DNA of 64,000 nucleotides, from positions 22,568,001 to 22,632,000 of the forward strand of contig NC_088679.1 in NCBI RefSeq assembly GCF_950023065.1. The letters are read 5' to 3'. The first letter of the stretch is position 1. Each line of letters begins with the position of its first letter. Positions 16,913 through 28,132 of the stretch are shown here, piece by piece. The notes beneath the pieces were generated by a model that worked only from the letters and a program-made list of their open reading frames with translations, had not been told where the DNA came from and did not search any database. Made by a program: the position numbers and the translations under genes. Source of the stretch: Planococcus citri (Eukaryota; Arthropoda; Insecta; Hemiptera; Pseudococcidae).

Positions 16913-19489
16913 TTCATTTTCTATGGAGCACATTATGATTTTTAGGTGGGGGGGGGGGAGAGTCAGAATAATTTTTAGATTTTTGCAGGTACTTTCAACT
17001 TTGTGTAGCTGCGAAGAATTCTTAGAATAGGTCCTGTCAGCTCATCAAAAAAAATATATAGGTAATATTAGGAATACTCTATACTGAAAGTCGCAATTCA
17101 ATTTCAAATAAAACTCCTTTCACGATCAAAAAAATATATATATAACGACCCAAAGAATTTTCCCACAGCTAGTCAAATGGCCTGCATCCCAAAACAACCC
17201 AATTGGCGGTCCTTGAACTCCCATTCATCTTTCATCGTACTCTATAACAAAACAATTCATAACTATAACATGGCTTTTTCTGCTGCAAAGAGTAAGTAGG
17301 GTAAAATACGATTTTGACATTATTCGAAACAATGCGGCGATAGCCGATAGCGAATTGGCATAAGAAAAATACCCTAGTATTACCATATACATAGCATAAC
17401 GTACTACAAGCTCGCATTAACCATTACATATCAATTTCCATCTATTAACCGTAACCCTTGGAATTATCGCCGATTAAGCCGAAACCTCGTGTACGTAAAT
17501 TGAAAACTATAATTTCTCATTTCCCGCAGCATACACAGTTCATACGATAGGGGGAGGGCACTGGCAGGGATCGTGAATCGTGTATGTGTCTGCGGCTACA
17601 TTGTTGTACGCGAGGATGAGGGTACACAATGTGGCCGTTGGTCGAATATTCGAATATTTTCTGCGTAATAAAACAACGACGACGACGACGTTGCACCGAA
17701 GCGACATTAAATCAAGCATCGTATCGCCTTCGCTTCGTTGTTGTCGTACACATGACGCTGACGGCAGACCGAACCGCCGCGCCGAATCGTACCAGCACAT
17801 TTCGACGATAAAGGCAATTACATTGTTAAAACAAATTGAACATTTTTCCTACCGTGTATATATATAAGAGCGACGACTTTGAAGCGGAATAATCTTCTCT
17901 CGAATACTCGGTTGGAATGATAATTCGTGGAATTGGAGATTTTCTCGACTATCACCGCGCCCCCTCCCTTCGTCGTGCCACATTCCGCCAACGAGACGTT
18001 TCCCATTGCACGTAAACGAACCTACCCCACGGGGAACAATTTACCGCTTTACTCAAGTACTCCATTTACTTACCACCACACTAATGCTATTTTACTACAG
18101 TCACCATGACATACTCGGCTAGAAACCGATACCTATGTGTGCAGCTTGGTATATGTGCATATGTACCTGGTGTCCTAGAATTTCATTTGAGAAACCGATC
18201 AGTTGCGATGGAATAGTCTGAATAGGCAAATTTTATACTTTCATTCGAAAAAAAAATTTCGTTATTATTTTGAAAACTCGCCATCTCATGATCCCTTCCA
18301 TTTTATTGAAACTGAACCACTCGTCGACGTGTATAATTTTTCATCAATATCGACAAATTCTATCACCATGCTTGAGCCCTTCCACGTAACCTAGGACACC
18401 CGGTATATATTCATGTGTATATCTACGTAAACTATAAGTAGCTTCGGCTACATTTCGATTCCCATATCAGCTGTTCATTGAAAAACTGCTTACGTCGTAA
18501 GTAAGACCTTTTTGAGCCATTAGTACCCTTTTAATGATACGCCTACTCTGCCTGCAGTTAAACTGATGTCTTCGAGCGTCGAGTAGGTATTTTACCTATA
18601 CATACCATTTTTATCGCTTCGTTTCATTCGTAAAAACCGCACATAGCGAGAAAAATAAATGATCGAAATGAACTTCGCTGTTCTTATTCTTTACACCGAT
18701 AGGTATACGAGTATACCGCAATATTTCACTTTATAAATGAAAAATTTTGTAGTAATTTCCTTTTCGCGAAGCTCAATTAAAATATAAATCGAATAGCGAT
18801 AGGTATATAGGTAGACTATTTTTCAAGCGCAGAATTTTTATCTCAATAATAGAATGCAAAAGGTTTGATATGTTTATAAGTGATAATGCCATTTCAAACC
18901 TTCTCTGACATTACGAAGGCTGTATTTTTCTATTTCTTATCTGCGAAGTGCGAGCTGAGGTAATTTACGATTTTGTTTTCCAATATTGAAAATTTATAGC
19001 TGTATTTTCCGCCGCTGTGGCGATGGTGGCAATCTACGAGATTTTTTAAAAGATACATTATTGATTTTCCGAGTGTTTTTTTTCCCTCATTCTGGAGTCG
19101 ATGTTGTTCTCGCGTATTTAAATGAGCTGCACACCAAAAAAAAAAAAAAAAAAAAAAAAGTAGCACTCGGAAGCGTAGAATAAAACAGAGGATAAAATAG
19201 TGGCAAAAAAACGAACAAGGTTTTAACTGTCAATAAGATTAAACCTGTTATTTTGTCTTCTTACTTACAAGGAATCGAATAAGCGATAAATTCTCGATAA
19301 ATGTCCAAATAAAGGGTTCAGTTTCGCAGCTACTAATTTAGGTAATTTGAAAAGATTATTATTCAAAGTGAAAGCGGATTAGACTGTAGATAGATTAAAA
19401 TGTGTTTTTTTTTTCAGCGAGAACGTTGAAGTGTTTTTACCGACTTTTCTCGAGTAGATATTGTATTTTTTTGTTGTGATAGTGCAAGT
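16913..19489. other. Non-coding host-like DNA, no gene supported
   Basis: A mostly unique-looking stretch. Around 17520-18060 the sequence has more CpG and triplet runs (CGACGACGACG), but frames on both strands are short and mutually overlapping. A long A-run lies at about 19136-19159. A possible MITE is annotated separately at 18169-18400. Confidence 0.45.
18169..18400. mobile_element. Possible short MITE with GGTGTCCTAG termini
   Basis: A 10-bp perfect inverted pair, GGTGTCCTAG at 18169 and CTAGGACACC ending at 18400, extends weakly outward (TACC/GGTA). The 232-bp interior has no gene. A single GGTGTCCTAGG at about 60888 resembles one end. Without a clear target duplication, this stays tentative. 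Confidence 0.4.
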
Positions 19490-19496
19490 TGGGCAG

Positions 19497-20060
19497 GGGA
19501 CCGATTTTGATCAAATTTAAAATTTCACCACTACTAGCCGGACATTTCGTCATCATCATCATGTTTCAAACGTTCAGAGTTTTCAAGTTTATCGAGCGAC
19601 AAAATATTTTTCAATATTTTTCACTTTTAAATGATTACGCTGATGAACGACTGAACCAATTTTTATGAAACTTGAAACCTCACAAGTCCATCACCATTCC
19701 TACAAGGGAAAACAATCACCAGGATTCAAAACATTGCAGCTTTCGAGCGTAATCGCGAACAAAATTCAGCTTTTGGAAATTTCCATGGGGTGACTTTGCA
19801 CAAAATTAATTAAAAATTGAACTTTTAGGAACAGCTGAACCGATTTTGATCAAATTTGAAATTTCACAACTAGGCAATTAGCCGGACATTTAGACATCAT
19901 CATCAAGTTCCAAAGGCTCAAAGCTCTTAAGTTTATATCGAGCGACAAATTTTTTTTTCTATAAATTTTTTAAAACTTATTTTACATAGAAAACGGCTGA
20001 ACCGATTTCGATGAAACTTGAAATCTCACAAAGGCTCCACCGTTCCTAACGAATCGTTTA
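19497..20060. repeat. Imperfect tandem repeat, ~340-bp unit of two ~160-bp halves
   Basis: The motif CTGAACCGATTTTGATCAAA followed by TTTGAAATTTCACAA recurs at about 19500, 19652, 19838 and 19994, alternating between a CAAATTT and a GAAACTT version. Stretches such as AGCCGGACATTT and CATCATCATCA recur about 340 bp apart. It is non-coding and immediately precedes the satellite block. Confidence 0.65.
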
Positions 20061-20139
20061 TTAACAAGTCGATCTTTTTTCAAACGAATTTTATTGTTTG
20101 CGTATATTATGCATGTACATGGATTTAATTACCAGTGAA

Positions 20140-21370
20140 TTGTTCGTGAGAGTATTAATTCATTTAAGGTGATCATTCATGAACGAATTGATTATTTTTT
20201 CGAAAAAATCAATTCGCGAATGAATTGATCAATTCTTCAAATTATGAATCTATTCGTTCGCGAATGATACACCAAAAATTATTCAATTCGTTCGCGAACG
20301 AGTGACTTATACGAATCAATTCGTTCGAGAAAAGTTCACCAAAAACTATTTAATTCGTTCGCGAACGAGTCACCTATACGAATCAATTCGTTCGCGAACG
20401 AGTCACATACACGAATTCGAATCAATTCGTTCGCGAACGAGTCACTTACACGAATCCGAATCAATTCGTTCGCGAACGAGTCACTTACACGAATCAATTC
20501 GTTCGCGAATGAGTCACTTACACGAATCAATTCGTTCGCGAATAGTTCACCAAAAACTATTCAATTCGTTCGCGAACGAGTCAGTTACACGAATCCGAAT
20601 CAATTCGTTCGCGAACGAGTCACTTACACGAATCAATTCGTTCGCGAATGAGTCACTTATACGAATCAATTCGTTCGCGAATAGTTCACCAAAAACTATT
20701 TAATTCGTTCGCGAACGAGTCACCTATACGAATCAATTCGTTCGCGAACGAGTCACTTACATGAATCCGAATCAATTCGTTCGCGAACGAGTCACTTACA
20801 CGAATCAATTCGTTCGCGTACGATTCACTAACACGAATCAATTCGTTCGCGAATGAGTCACTTATACGAATCAATTCGTTCGCGAATGAGTCACTTATAC
20901 GAATCAATTCGTTCGCGAATAGTTCACCAAAAACTATTTAATTCGTTCGCGAACGAGTCAGTTACACGAATCCGAATCAATTCGTTCGCGAACGAGTCAC
21001 TTACACGAATCAATTCGTTTGCGAACGAGTCACTTACACGAATCAATTCGTTCGCGAATGAGTCACTAGAACGAATCAATTCGTTCGCGAACGATTCACT
21101 AAAAAATTCAATTCTTTCGCGAATGATTTATCAACTATTAATCAATTCGTTCGCGAATGATTCACCAAAAGTCAAGTAAATGAATCGATTCGTTGAAGAA
21201 CGAGTCACTTATACGAATCAATTTGTTCGCAATTGATGCATAAAAAATTATTCAATTCGTTAGCGAATGATTCACCAACTAAGTATTAATAAGTTCGTTC
21301 GCGAGTGATTCACCTAGAAATCAATCAATTCGTTCAATCGCGAATCGCTTGTGAATGATTCGATTCGGTT
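20140..21370. repeat. Satellite array built on TTCGTTCGCGAACGA
   Basis: More than 1.2 kb of short units, mostly about 27-36 bp. Each contains the near-palindrome AATTCGTTCGCGAACGA linked by spacers such as GTCACTTACACGAATC. A variant spacer, GTTCACCAAAAACTATT, interrupts the array at about 20334, 20545, 20684 and 20922, giving an irregular higher-order pattern. Units become more degenerate toward both edges. Long open frames on both strands result from the stop-poor repeat and are not genes. Confidence 0.93.
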
Positions 21371-24300
21371 GTCAACAAATCGATTACTGTACAAATTTTC
21401 AAAAAAAAATACTCAAATTGTTCGTAAAAGATTTGCATTTGAAGAAAAGTCGGTCTTCTCGCTTTCGAACGGTTTTTGAAACATGAGGAAGCTGTTACTC
21501 TGAAAAATGTTTTTGTTGTTGTCATATAGATACAAGAAGAGCACGTTTTGAGAACTGTTGAATGGGAAAAATCATACTTTTTGTACCAAACCAAATTTTT
21601 GAAATGTACGATTGAACAGCTAAGATTCTACTACATACATGATTATGAGAGTTTTTTTCTTTTATCACATTCCATAAAACCCACAATAATTCATATTAAA
21701 GATAATTTTCCACATTAGTGAAAATAAAGTAATTTTGAAGCCTTTGTTTTTATTTAATTTTTTTTAAAAAATGCCTCGAAACCTCAAAAGACGCGTTTGG
21801 GAAGCAGAAATTCTGAAAATCTCCCTTTTTTTGGACTATATTCCAACTACCAGCACATTTTAAGGGCCATCTTCTAGGTGAATAAAAAAAAATCAACTCT
21901 AAGAATCAACTTGCCATCATAATATTCCAACCATACACTGGAACGAAACTAGATTTTATTGGAGGGGGGAGGGGATGCAACCGAAAGTTTGTTGACTAAT
22001 ATGAGAGAAAAATACTAATTTTGCCGAATAAAATGAAAGATGATAAAACAATTCTGCCAGTTGACATTATAGGTAGGTAGGTCTTCTTACCTATAGCCTA
22101 CCATTACTTATGAACAAATAAACAATTTTCGTTTTCCCTGTTCAATTTTTATAAGTCTCAAACATGGAGTTTTATTATTTTGTAAGGGAGAAACAAATTA
22201 GCACGAGCATACTGAAGGCAAAAGCTTTCAAAAATTACCATTTTTATAGGTAAAAGTACACTGTTTTTTATGTACTTAGGTATATTATAGAGTTTAGAAT
22301 TTGAATGATGATTTTTTAGAAATTTCAAGTTTGAAAAAAAGCAAACAGGCCCAAACGAACGGAGGGCAAAAGCTTACAAAAATTCATATTTTGATAGGTG
22401 AAAGAGCTCTGTTTTTTTCATGTGAGGAGTTTGATTTTTTGGTTTCAAAATTTTAGAATTTGAATTCGGAAAAGAAAAGCAAATAGCCCTGAATTTCTTT
22501 AGCAATAAGACAAAGTGATATCTACTACCTAGGTATTTATCGTGCCTAAATTACTCAATAGGCACTACTCAATCATTCTATATACAGAACTTGACTTCGC
22601 ATCAATTCCCCACCTACCATCGACCACCAATAATAATACGTACCTACAACTTCGTCATCTCAATACCAAACCTGGCAACTGGAAGTTCACGAAACCTTTT
22701 ATTCTGTTTCAGATAACCCGATTCAACCTACCGAACCATCTGAGAAATGGCTGCATTCGTAGCAAAAGCAGTAGTCGGAAACAAATTAAACGCGGTCAAA
22801 GGTAAGTTTTCTGCGTATTAAGTAGAAATTTGTGGGCGATAATTTCGCCTCGATATGCTCCAGCGTTCTATTCTCGTATAAAACTCAACACTTCAGCGAA
22901 CTTGTAAACTTCACGCCAGTTCGCAAGTCATTGAAAATTAAATGCTCGCGTTTACGCGTTCAGCATTCGCCGTGTAATTTATTTAAACCTTGAATTTCGT
23001 CCGTCAAGTGTAATATTAAATATAAATAATTCTTCGCCCGAACCCTTCCGCTTCCGTCGTCGTCGGTTCGGTAAAGTTTTCTAAAAAGCTGTTTAAAAAT
23101 TAAACGAATTCTGCGACTGCTAAAAATATATATATGATCAATATAAACATAACCTATACAACTTACTTACCGTTTAATAATTCCCGCGTCAGTCAGTTCG
23201 CCAACTTTTAGCAGCACACGTAAAGTTACTATACCCGGAATGCTTTTCACGCCATTTTCGACGACAACAGCGACAAATGCTTTCCCTCGAAAAACACCAT
23301 TCGGTAATTATCTGAAAGTTATTTAACATTAAACGTGAGAGACTTTTGAAAAGATTTTCAAAACAAAATATTCTCCAACGCTAACTTCGCGTCGCGTCAA
23401 CTATACGCAAACAAGCGAGAAAGAAACGTTTAAATATTCATCGTAATATCGTCGTTTTCATTTGCTTTGTCCATCGTTTTCGCGAAGCCATTTAAACCAT
23501 TAAATATTAATCGCACAATTTACATAAGAGTATAGTTGCCGGAGAAAACTTGCGAAAAGATACGATTAAAATCGCACCTGAAAAAAACTCTAAAAAATAG
23601 TTCTTTTAAAGTTGTAGGTATATTTTCAATAATCACGTATAGTTGAACTTTTCGAGCAGGTTGTTCAAAGCTCAGAAATTTTTTGCACTTGTACAAGGTT
23701 TGATCTATCGCCACATAACTCCGATTATTCATCATCATCATCACAAATGGAAAATATTCTAGAGTAAAAAAGAGCTCAGCCTCGACATCAACTCGATCCT
23801 CATAATGAATCGTATTTCATCAAATTTATCACAATTTGTCCCGCAGCAATACCCATTTAAAAATAAGAAAATTCTCCAAAGTCGTACTAATTTTTCAAAC
23901 GTCTAAAAATTAAAATCGATACGTAAAAGTTTCAAATGGATTCCATCCTGCCTTGCAAAACTTTCTTCAAAACCATCAATGCGACGTTTTCGAGACTCTA
24001 TTGTATACTGTACCAAACATCCAGTCGTAATTTTGAAGGACAGGCCAGATAGTACCTACTCGTCGTGTCATCGTGTGACCCGGAAACAACGAAAACGACT
24101 TTTCAGTATCGTCTTACTTCTTTGGTATTTCTCCAGAGAGATGAAAGAAATTCAAAAAGCATTGCTGTGGAAAAACGTTGATAAACGCGTCATTCAGCAC
24201 TTATTCAGTCAATGTTCGCACGAGCCAGAGCCATTTTTACGGATAGTATATTATATAATCGTTTTTATTTTCTTCTTTCATTCTTGAATTCGTCGAATGA

Positions 24301-25132
24301 AACCTGTCAGATTGAATTTTTTTTTACTTCGACGGTCGTTAAATTTAACGCAACATCGGTATTTATGTAAAATCAACGTGGTATAGTATCGTTGAAAAAA
24401 AAAAAATTCTTATTTTCGAGCTTTTTTTTTCTTTTCTTCTATAGGCTTACTTTTTGTGTATGATTTTTAAACGCAGGAATATCCTATAAATTTACAGACG
24501 AACGATTTGACAACGATGTAAACATTATACTGATCAGACACATTATACCGTTATTTTTTTTTCTTTTCGGGGGAGAAAGATTTCATTGTGTTGTTGACAA
24601 GATGAAATGAGTCGAAATTTTGAAACGGAGATGAGAGTGGTATTCGAAAGGGTTCGAATTGATGGAAATAGCTCGAAGGAAAATCTTCGAATGCTAAATT
24701 TAAAGTTGTCACCATTATCGTATTGTTCTCGTACCTAAGTGGATATTTTTTAGTAAAATTCTAAATTTTCTTCAATTACCTAGATCTATGAAATTCGATT
24801 AGATTTTTTAATGAAGTACTTACCAAGACATGCATTTGCCTAAATTTTAAAGCTACTCAAGTCAACAGGGCTCCTTTCATTTGAGTCAATCTTCCTTCAA
24901 AAAATTTACAATGTTTTGGGATGCATCGCAACGTTTTAAAAAATTCTAAACAAAATAAGGTAGATGCCATTTCCTAATTTTTAATTTATGTTTTCAGTTT
25001 TAAATTTTATTCAATTTTCATTTTACCATTTCATAAACTGAATTCCAATTTTGATTTTATTCATTCATTTTCAATTTTTTTTCTTTTTTTTTGGGTGTTT
25101 ATAATTTCTAGATTATTACACCCTACGTTAGA
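21371..25132. other. Non-coding host-like DNA, no gene supported
   Basis: No domain, tRNA or transposon boundary is visible. Around 22840-23480 CpG is somewhat more frequent and the sequence looks unique, as in introns or regulatory DNA. Short open frames here have no recognisable content. Confidence 0.45.
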
Positions 25133-25795
25133 TTACATTGAATTTGTCAGGTTGTGTTTTTTAACAAGAGTAATAAATTTTTCTATTTCGGAGGGGCTGT
25201 CAGGAATGGAGAGAGAGTTTTCATCTATTTGGAGAGATAATCGATCTTGGTGTAATTGGGAACAATAGAATAGTAGGTGTTGAACAGATATGGGTTCAGA
25301 AGAGCAAAATTGACATGATGGTTTAGGGGCTTTTGGGTAAAGATGGTTATGTGTGATTTTGGTGTGTCCAATTCTCAGCCTTGTTAAGATAACTTCTTCA
25401 AGTCTGTTTAAGTGGGAGAGGTTTTTCCAAGGATGAACTGATTTTTTATGTTGGAAGAGCATGTTGGTTGTTTGTTGTGACCAGAAATTTTGCCAATTCA
25501 TGTATATATTTTGATTGAGAAAAGATTTGATGTCGTCAGCTGTGATTATGGTAAGGGGGGAAAGAGTAGTTGCAGATTTTGCATAAGTATCAACAATTAT
25601 TTCGTTTCCAGTGATTCCAATGTGGCTGGGATGAACATACATAAACTGAATAATAAAATGGAAATTTTGTAGCTCATATAGTTTTTTAAGAATATTTTGA
25701 ACTATAGGGTGATCCGAAAATAGGTTTTGTGTAGAAATCAATGAATTTAAGGAATCACTCTAGATCAAAAAATGTTTGTTATTTAGTTCAGAGGC
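25133..25795 (-). pseudogene. LINE ORF2 C-terminus: RNase H and CCHC-like tail
   Basis: On the minus strand the sequence encodes the 3' part of an I/Jockey-superfamily ORF2. It includes an RNase H segment with a (SDSLNSL) motif and VHPSHIGITGNE, then WQNFWSQQ, a TRLRIGHTKITHNHL motif, and a terminal CQFC...HLLFYC zinc-knuckle-like end. A stop codon lies about nine codons upstream of the longest open part (near 25757-25759). The reverse transcriptase upstream is missing. In an intact element this region would degrade RNA in the hybrid and help bind template. It is a truncated, dead copy. Clade assignment is by motif only. Confidence 0.8.
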
Positions 25796-26400
25796 GAGTA
25801 TATCACAGAGTGAATTTCATTTTTATGTTTTATTCGTCGTCGTCGTGGTTCCTTATCCTTTACAGGACATTGGAAATCGCATTTTTGTGGTACCCTATCA
25901 GGGTGAGGCGTATGCCTATTGCCACTGCGATTATTCTAGGGAATCGACGTTGTTTCGAGCTTCCACTAGTAGTTTCCCGTTGCTTTCTAGTGACATCTAC
26001 ACAAGCACCTTGGAGCTAGCCGGGTAGTTTAGAGACCCTGAGCTCCTCAGTGTTGACCTCTATAGACGCTCGAACCAGTTTCAGCTTTTTGATTCTGCTA
26101 ACAGATGGCGTGCATTATCTGTTAGCTCGGCTAAACTGGTAGTCCCACGGTAACTTGGCGTGTAATGTTGATAATTGCACGAAAGATTTTTTAATTACAC
26201 GCACAAGCTTGCCTCTGTAGCTGGGTTTGAACCGGGTACCTTTATTTTATCTAATGAGCCATATGATTTTATTCAAAAGTTCGATTTCCCTTTTACTCGC
26301 AATTTCAATTTTGACTCTAGACAAATAATTTCATCTATTTTATTAGGTATATTCTTCACAGTTCATTTTTAAATTCAGTTTCATCCATCATGGTTAATTT
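25796..26400. other. Unclassified sequence with a tRNA-like SINE head
   Basis: Between the LINE fragment and a TGAAA-rich block. It contains the pol III-like segment annotated at 26215-26270. The rest (25830-26160) looks like part of an older repeat but I cannot classify it. Confidence 0.35.
26215..26270 (-). repeat. tRNA-derived (SINE-like) A/B box segment
   Basis: On the minus strand TGGCTCATTAG resembles an A box and GGTTCAAACCC matches the B-box consensus, as in tRNA-derived SINE heads. They are too close together for a full tRNA, and no acceptor stem forms. Confidence 0.4.
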
Positions 26401-27278
26401 CAGCTTTAATAGTTTTATTTAATCAAACAAAGGTGTTGATCATCAAAATACAGTTCAAATGAAAATTGAAAGTGAACAAAACAAACTTTAGTTTGAAATG
26501 AAAAAAACAAACAAATCAAAATGACCCTGAAATTGAAATTTATAGTAGGAGGTGGTAAAATGGACCGCCTTACATACTCGTAGCTCTTTTGCATGTAGAT
26601 TTTTACCAAATTGAAGTATTTTTGATTATTTATTCCACTTGAAATATATGTAGTTAGGCATGTTACCTACAGGCGGAATGGATCGAAATTTCGACTTCAC
26701 TTTAGTTTACAATTGAACTTTAGTTTTTGTCATTTTAAATTCTATTTCATACTTCATCTTAATCTTATTTTCAGTCCATTTTAAAATTCATTTTCAACTT
26801 AATGTATTTTTAAATTCAATTTTTGTTTTAATTTATCAACGGTTAAGTATAAACACAAAAATGAACATGAAAATGGAAAGTGAATTGAAATCTAGTTTGA
26901 AATGAAATTTAAAATTTATGTATGTATGTTTAAAATAAATTGAAAATAAAAACAAAGTCCAATCCAAATTCCTCTCATACTTCAATTCACTTCAAGTTTG
27001 ATTTCGACTTTATTTTTGAGTTCAGCACTCTTGATAATGTACATTTTAAAGCAGAAATTTTATGGAGAATTTCAAATTTAATTCAAGTTAAACTTGAAAG
27101 TTAATTGAAATCAAGAATGAAAGGAAATTAAAAATGAAATGAAAATTGTCAATTTGAAATTAAAATGATAGGTACCTATCTGATTCAAAATTGAAAATGA
27201 TATTAAAATTTGATCTAAAATTACAATCAAAAACATAAATAAAATTGAAATAGTTGCGAGATAAATTAACTACTAATT
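26400..27278. repeat. Low-complexity TGAAATTGAAA-rich block
   Basis: Almost 900 bp dominated by irregular TGAAA/ATTGAAA words and their complements, with no fixed period. It probably arose by slippage and has no coding content. The hAT-like element at 27287 inserted at its right side, and similar sequence resumes after 28132. Confidence 0.6.
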
Positions 27279-27286
27279 GAAATTAT

Positions 27287-28124
27287 CAGTGTTGGTGGTT
27301 TAAAACTCGATCGTTTAAAACAGCTATTTTAAATGCCCAGAAAAAAAATATTGGTGTTTAAAACATAATTTCTATTTAAAACTGTTTTTATTGTTTAAAA
27401 CTTGTTTTTTTTCAGACCTTGTTTTCATTGTTTTTTTTTAATTATTTTGAGATTTTTGACCATAGATTTATCAAGAAATTTTTAATAAATGATTATGTTT
27501 TTTTACACGGATTTTTACAAGAATCCACAATCAGAATTCTGGGACTCTGGGTGGATTGTCAGTTCATTTCTGATAAATAAAATCCATTCCTATAATCTAC
27601 TACCCAAGTAGATTATGGATTTTCAATAATCTGGATTCAATCTGTTCACAGTTTGGTAAAAAAACAGGCGGATTTTTAAAAACTGTTTATATTATTTGTA
27701 AAAAAAAAAAAAAAAAAAAAAACAAGGATTTTGACAATCTATAATCCAGATTATACTAAATCCATGTAAAAAAAATGTACTTTTTACATCACTTAATAGG
27801 TATTTGATATCTGTCAAACGTTTAAAACATACCTATAAAGGCAAGGCAATATATTTTTTGAATTTTATTTACATTTTTTGACTAAACAAGAACAATAAAA
27901 TCAAACAAAGTTACGAAGTACCAAAAAAGTCTGAAAAAAAACAAAAAAAAACTGAATCTGAAACCACATTTACACATAGAAAAAACGAAATTTTTTGTTT
28001 CAAACGTGTTTTAAAAACGTTCAAAACAGGACAAATTTTACACTTATTGAATTTGGGTTTAAAACAACAAATTTGTTTTAAACATACAAAAAAAAACTGT
28101 TTTTTGTTTTTTTTTCCAACACTG
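27287..28124. mobile_element. Non-autonomous hAT-like element with GTTTAAAAC motifs
   Basis: An 838-bp element has termini CAGTGTTGG and CCAACACTG and an exact 8-bp flanking duplication GAAATTAT (27279-27286 and 28125-28132). These are the hAT hallmarks. The interior carries many GTTTAAAAC/GTTTTAAAC words near both ends, and a stretch of imperfect inverted WATCYRGATT-like words in the middle. No transposase is encoded, and open frames inside are accidental. Confidence 0.85.
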
Positions 28125-28132
28125 GAAATTAT

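Noticed and set aside
16499..16933. Open frames in the right inverted repeat
   Set aside because: They mirror those in the left repeat and are not conserved in length because of the 35-bp difference.
17520..18120. Possible host first exon or CpG-rich promoter
   Set aside because: Higher CpG and a TATATATAAG word at about 17858, but no convincing open frame, splice site or conserved protein.
20302..21179. Long open frames on both strands inside the satellite, with repeated SFANE/RSRTSH words
   Set aside because: They arise from a stop-poor tandem DNA repeat readable on both strands, with no start context and no protein family.
20140..21370. CRISPR-like array (regular palindromic repeats with spacers)
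   Set aside because: Spacers are themselves repeated and of uneven length, the context is eukaryotic, and there are no cas genes.
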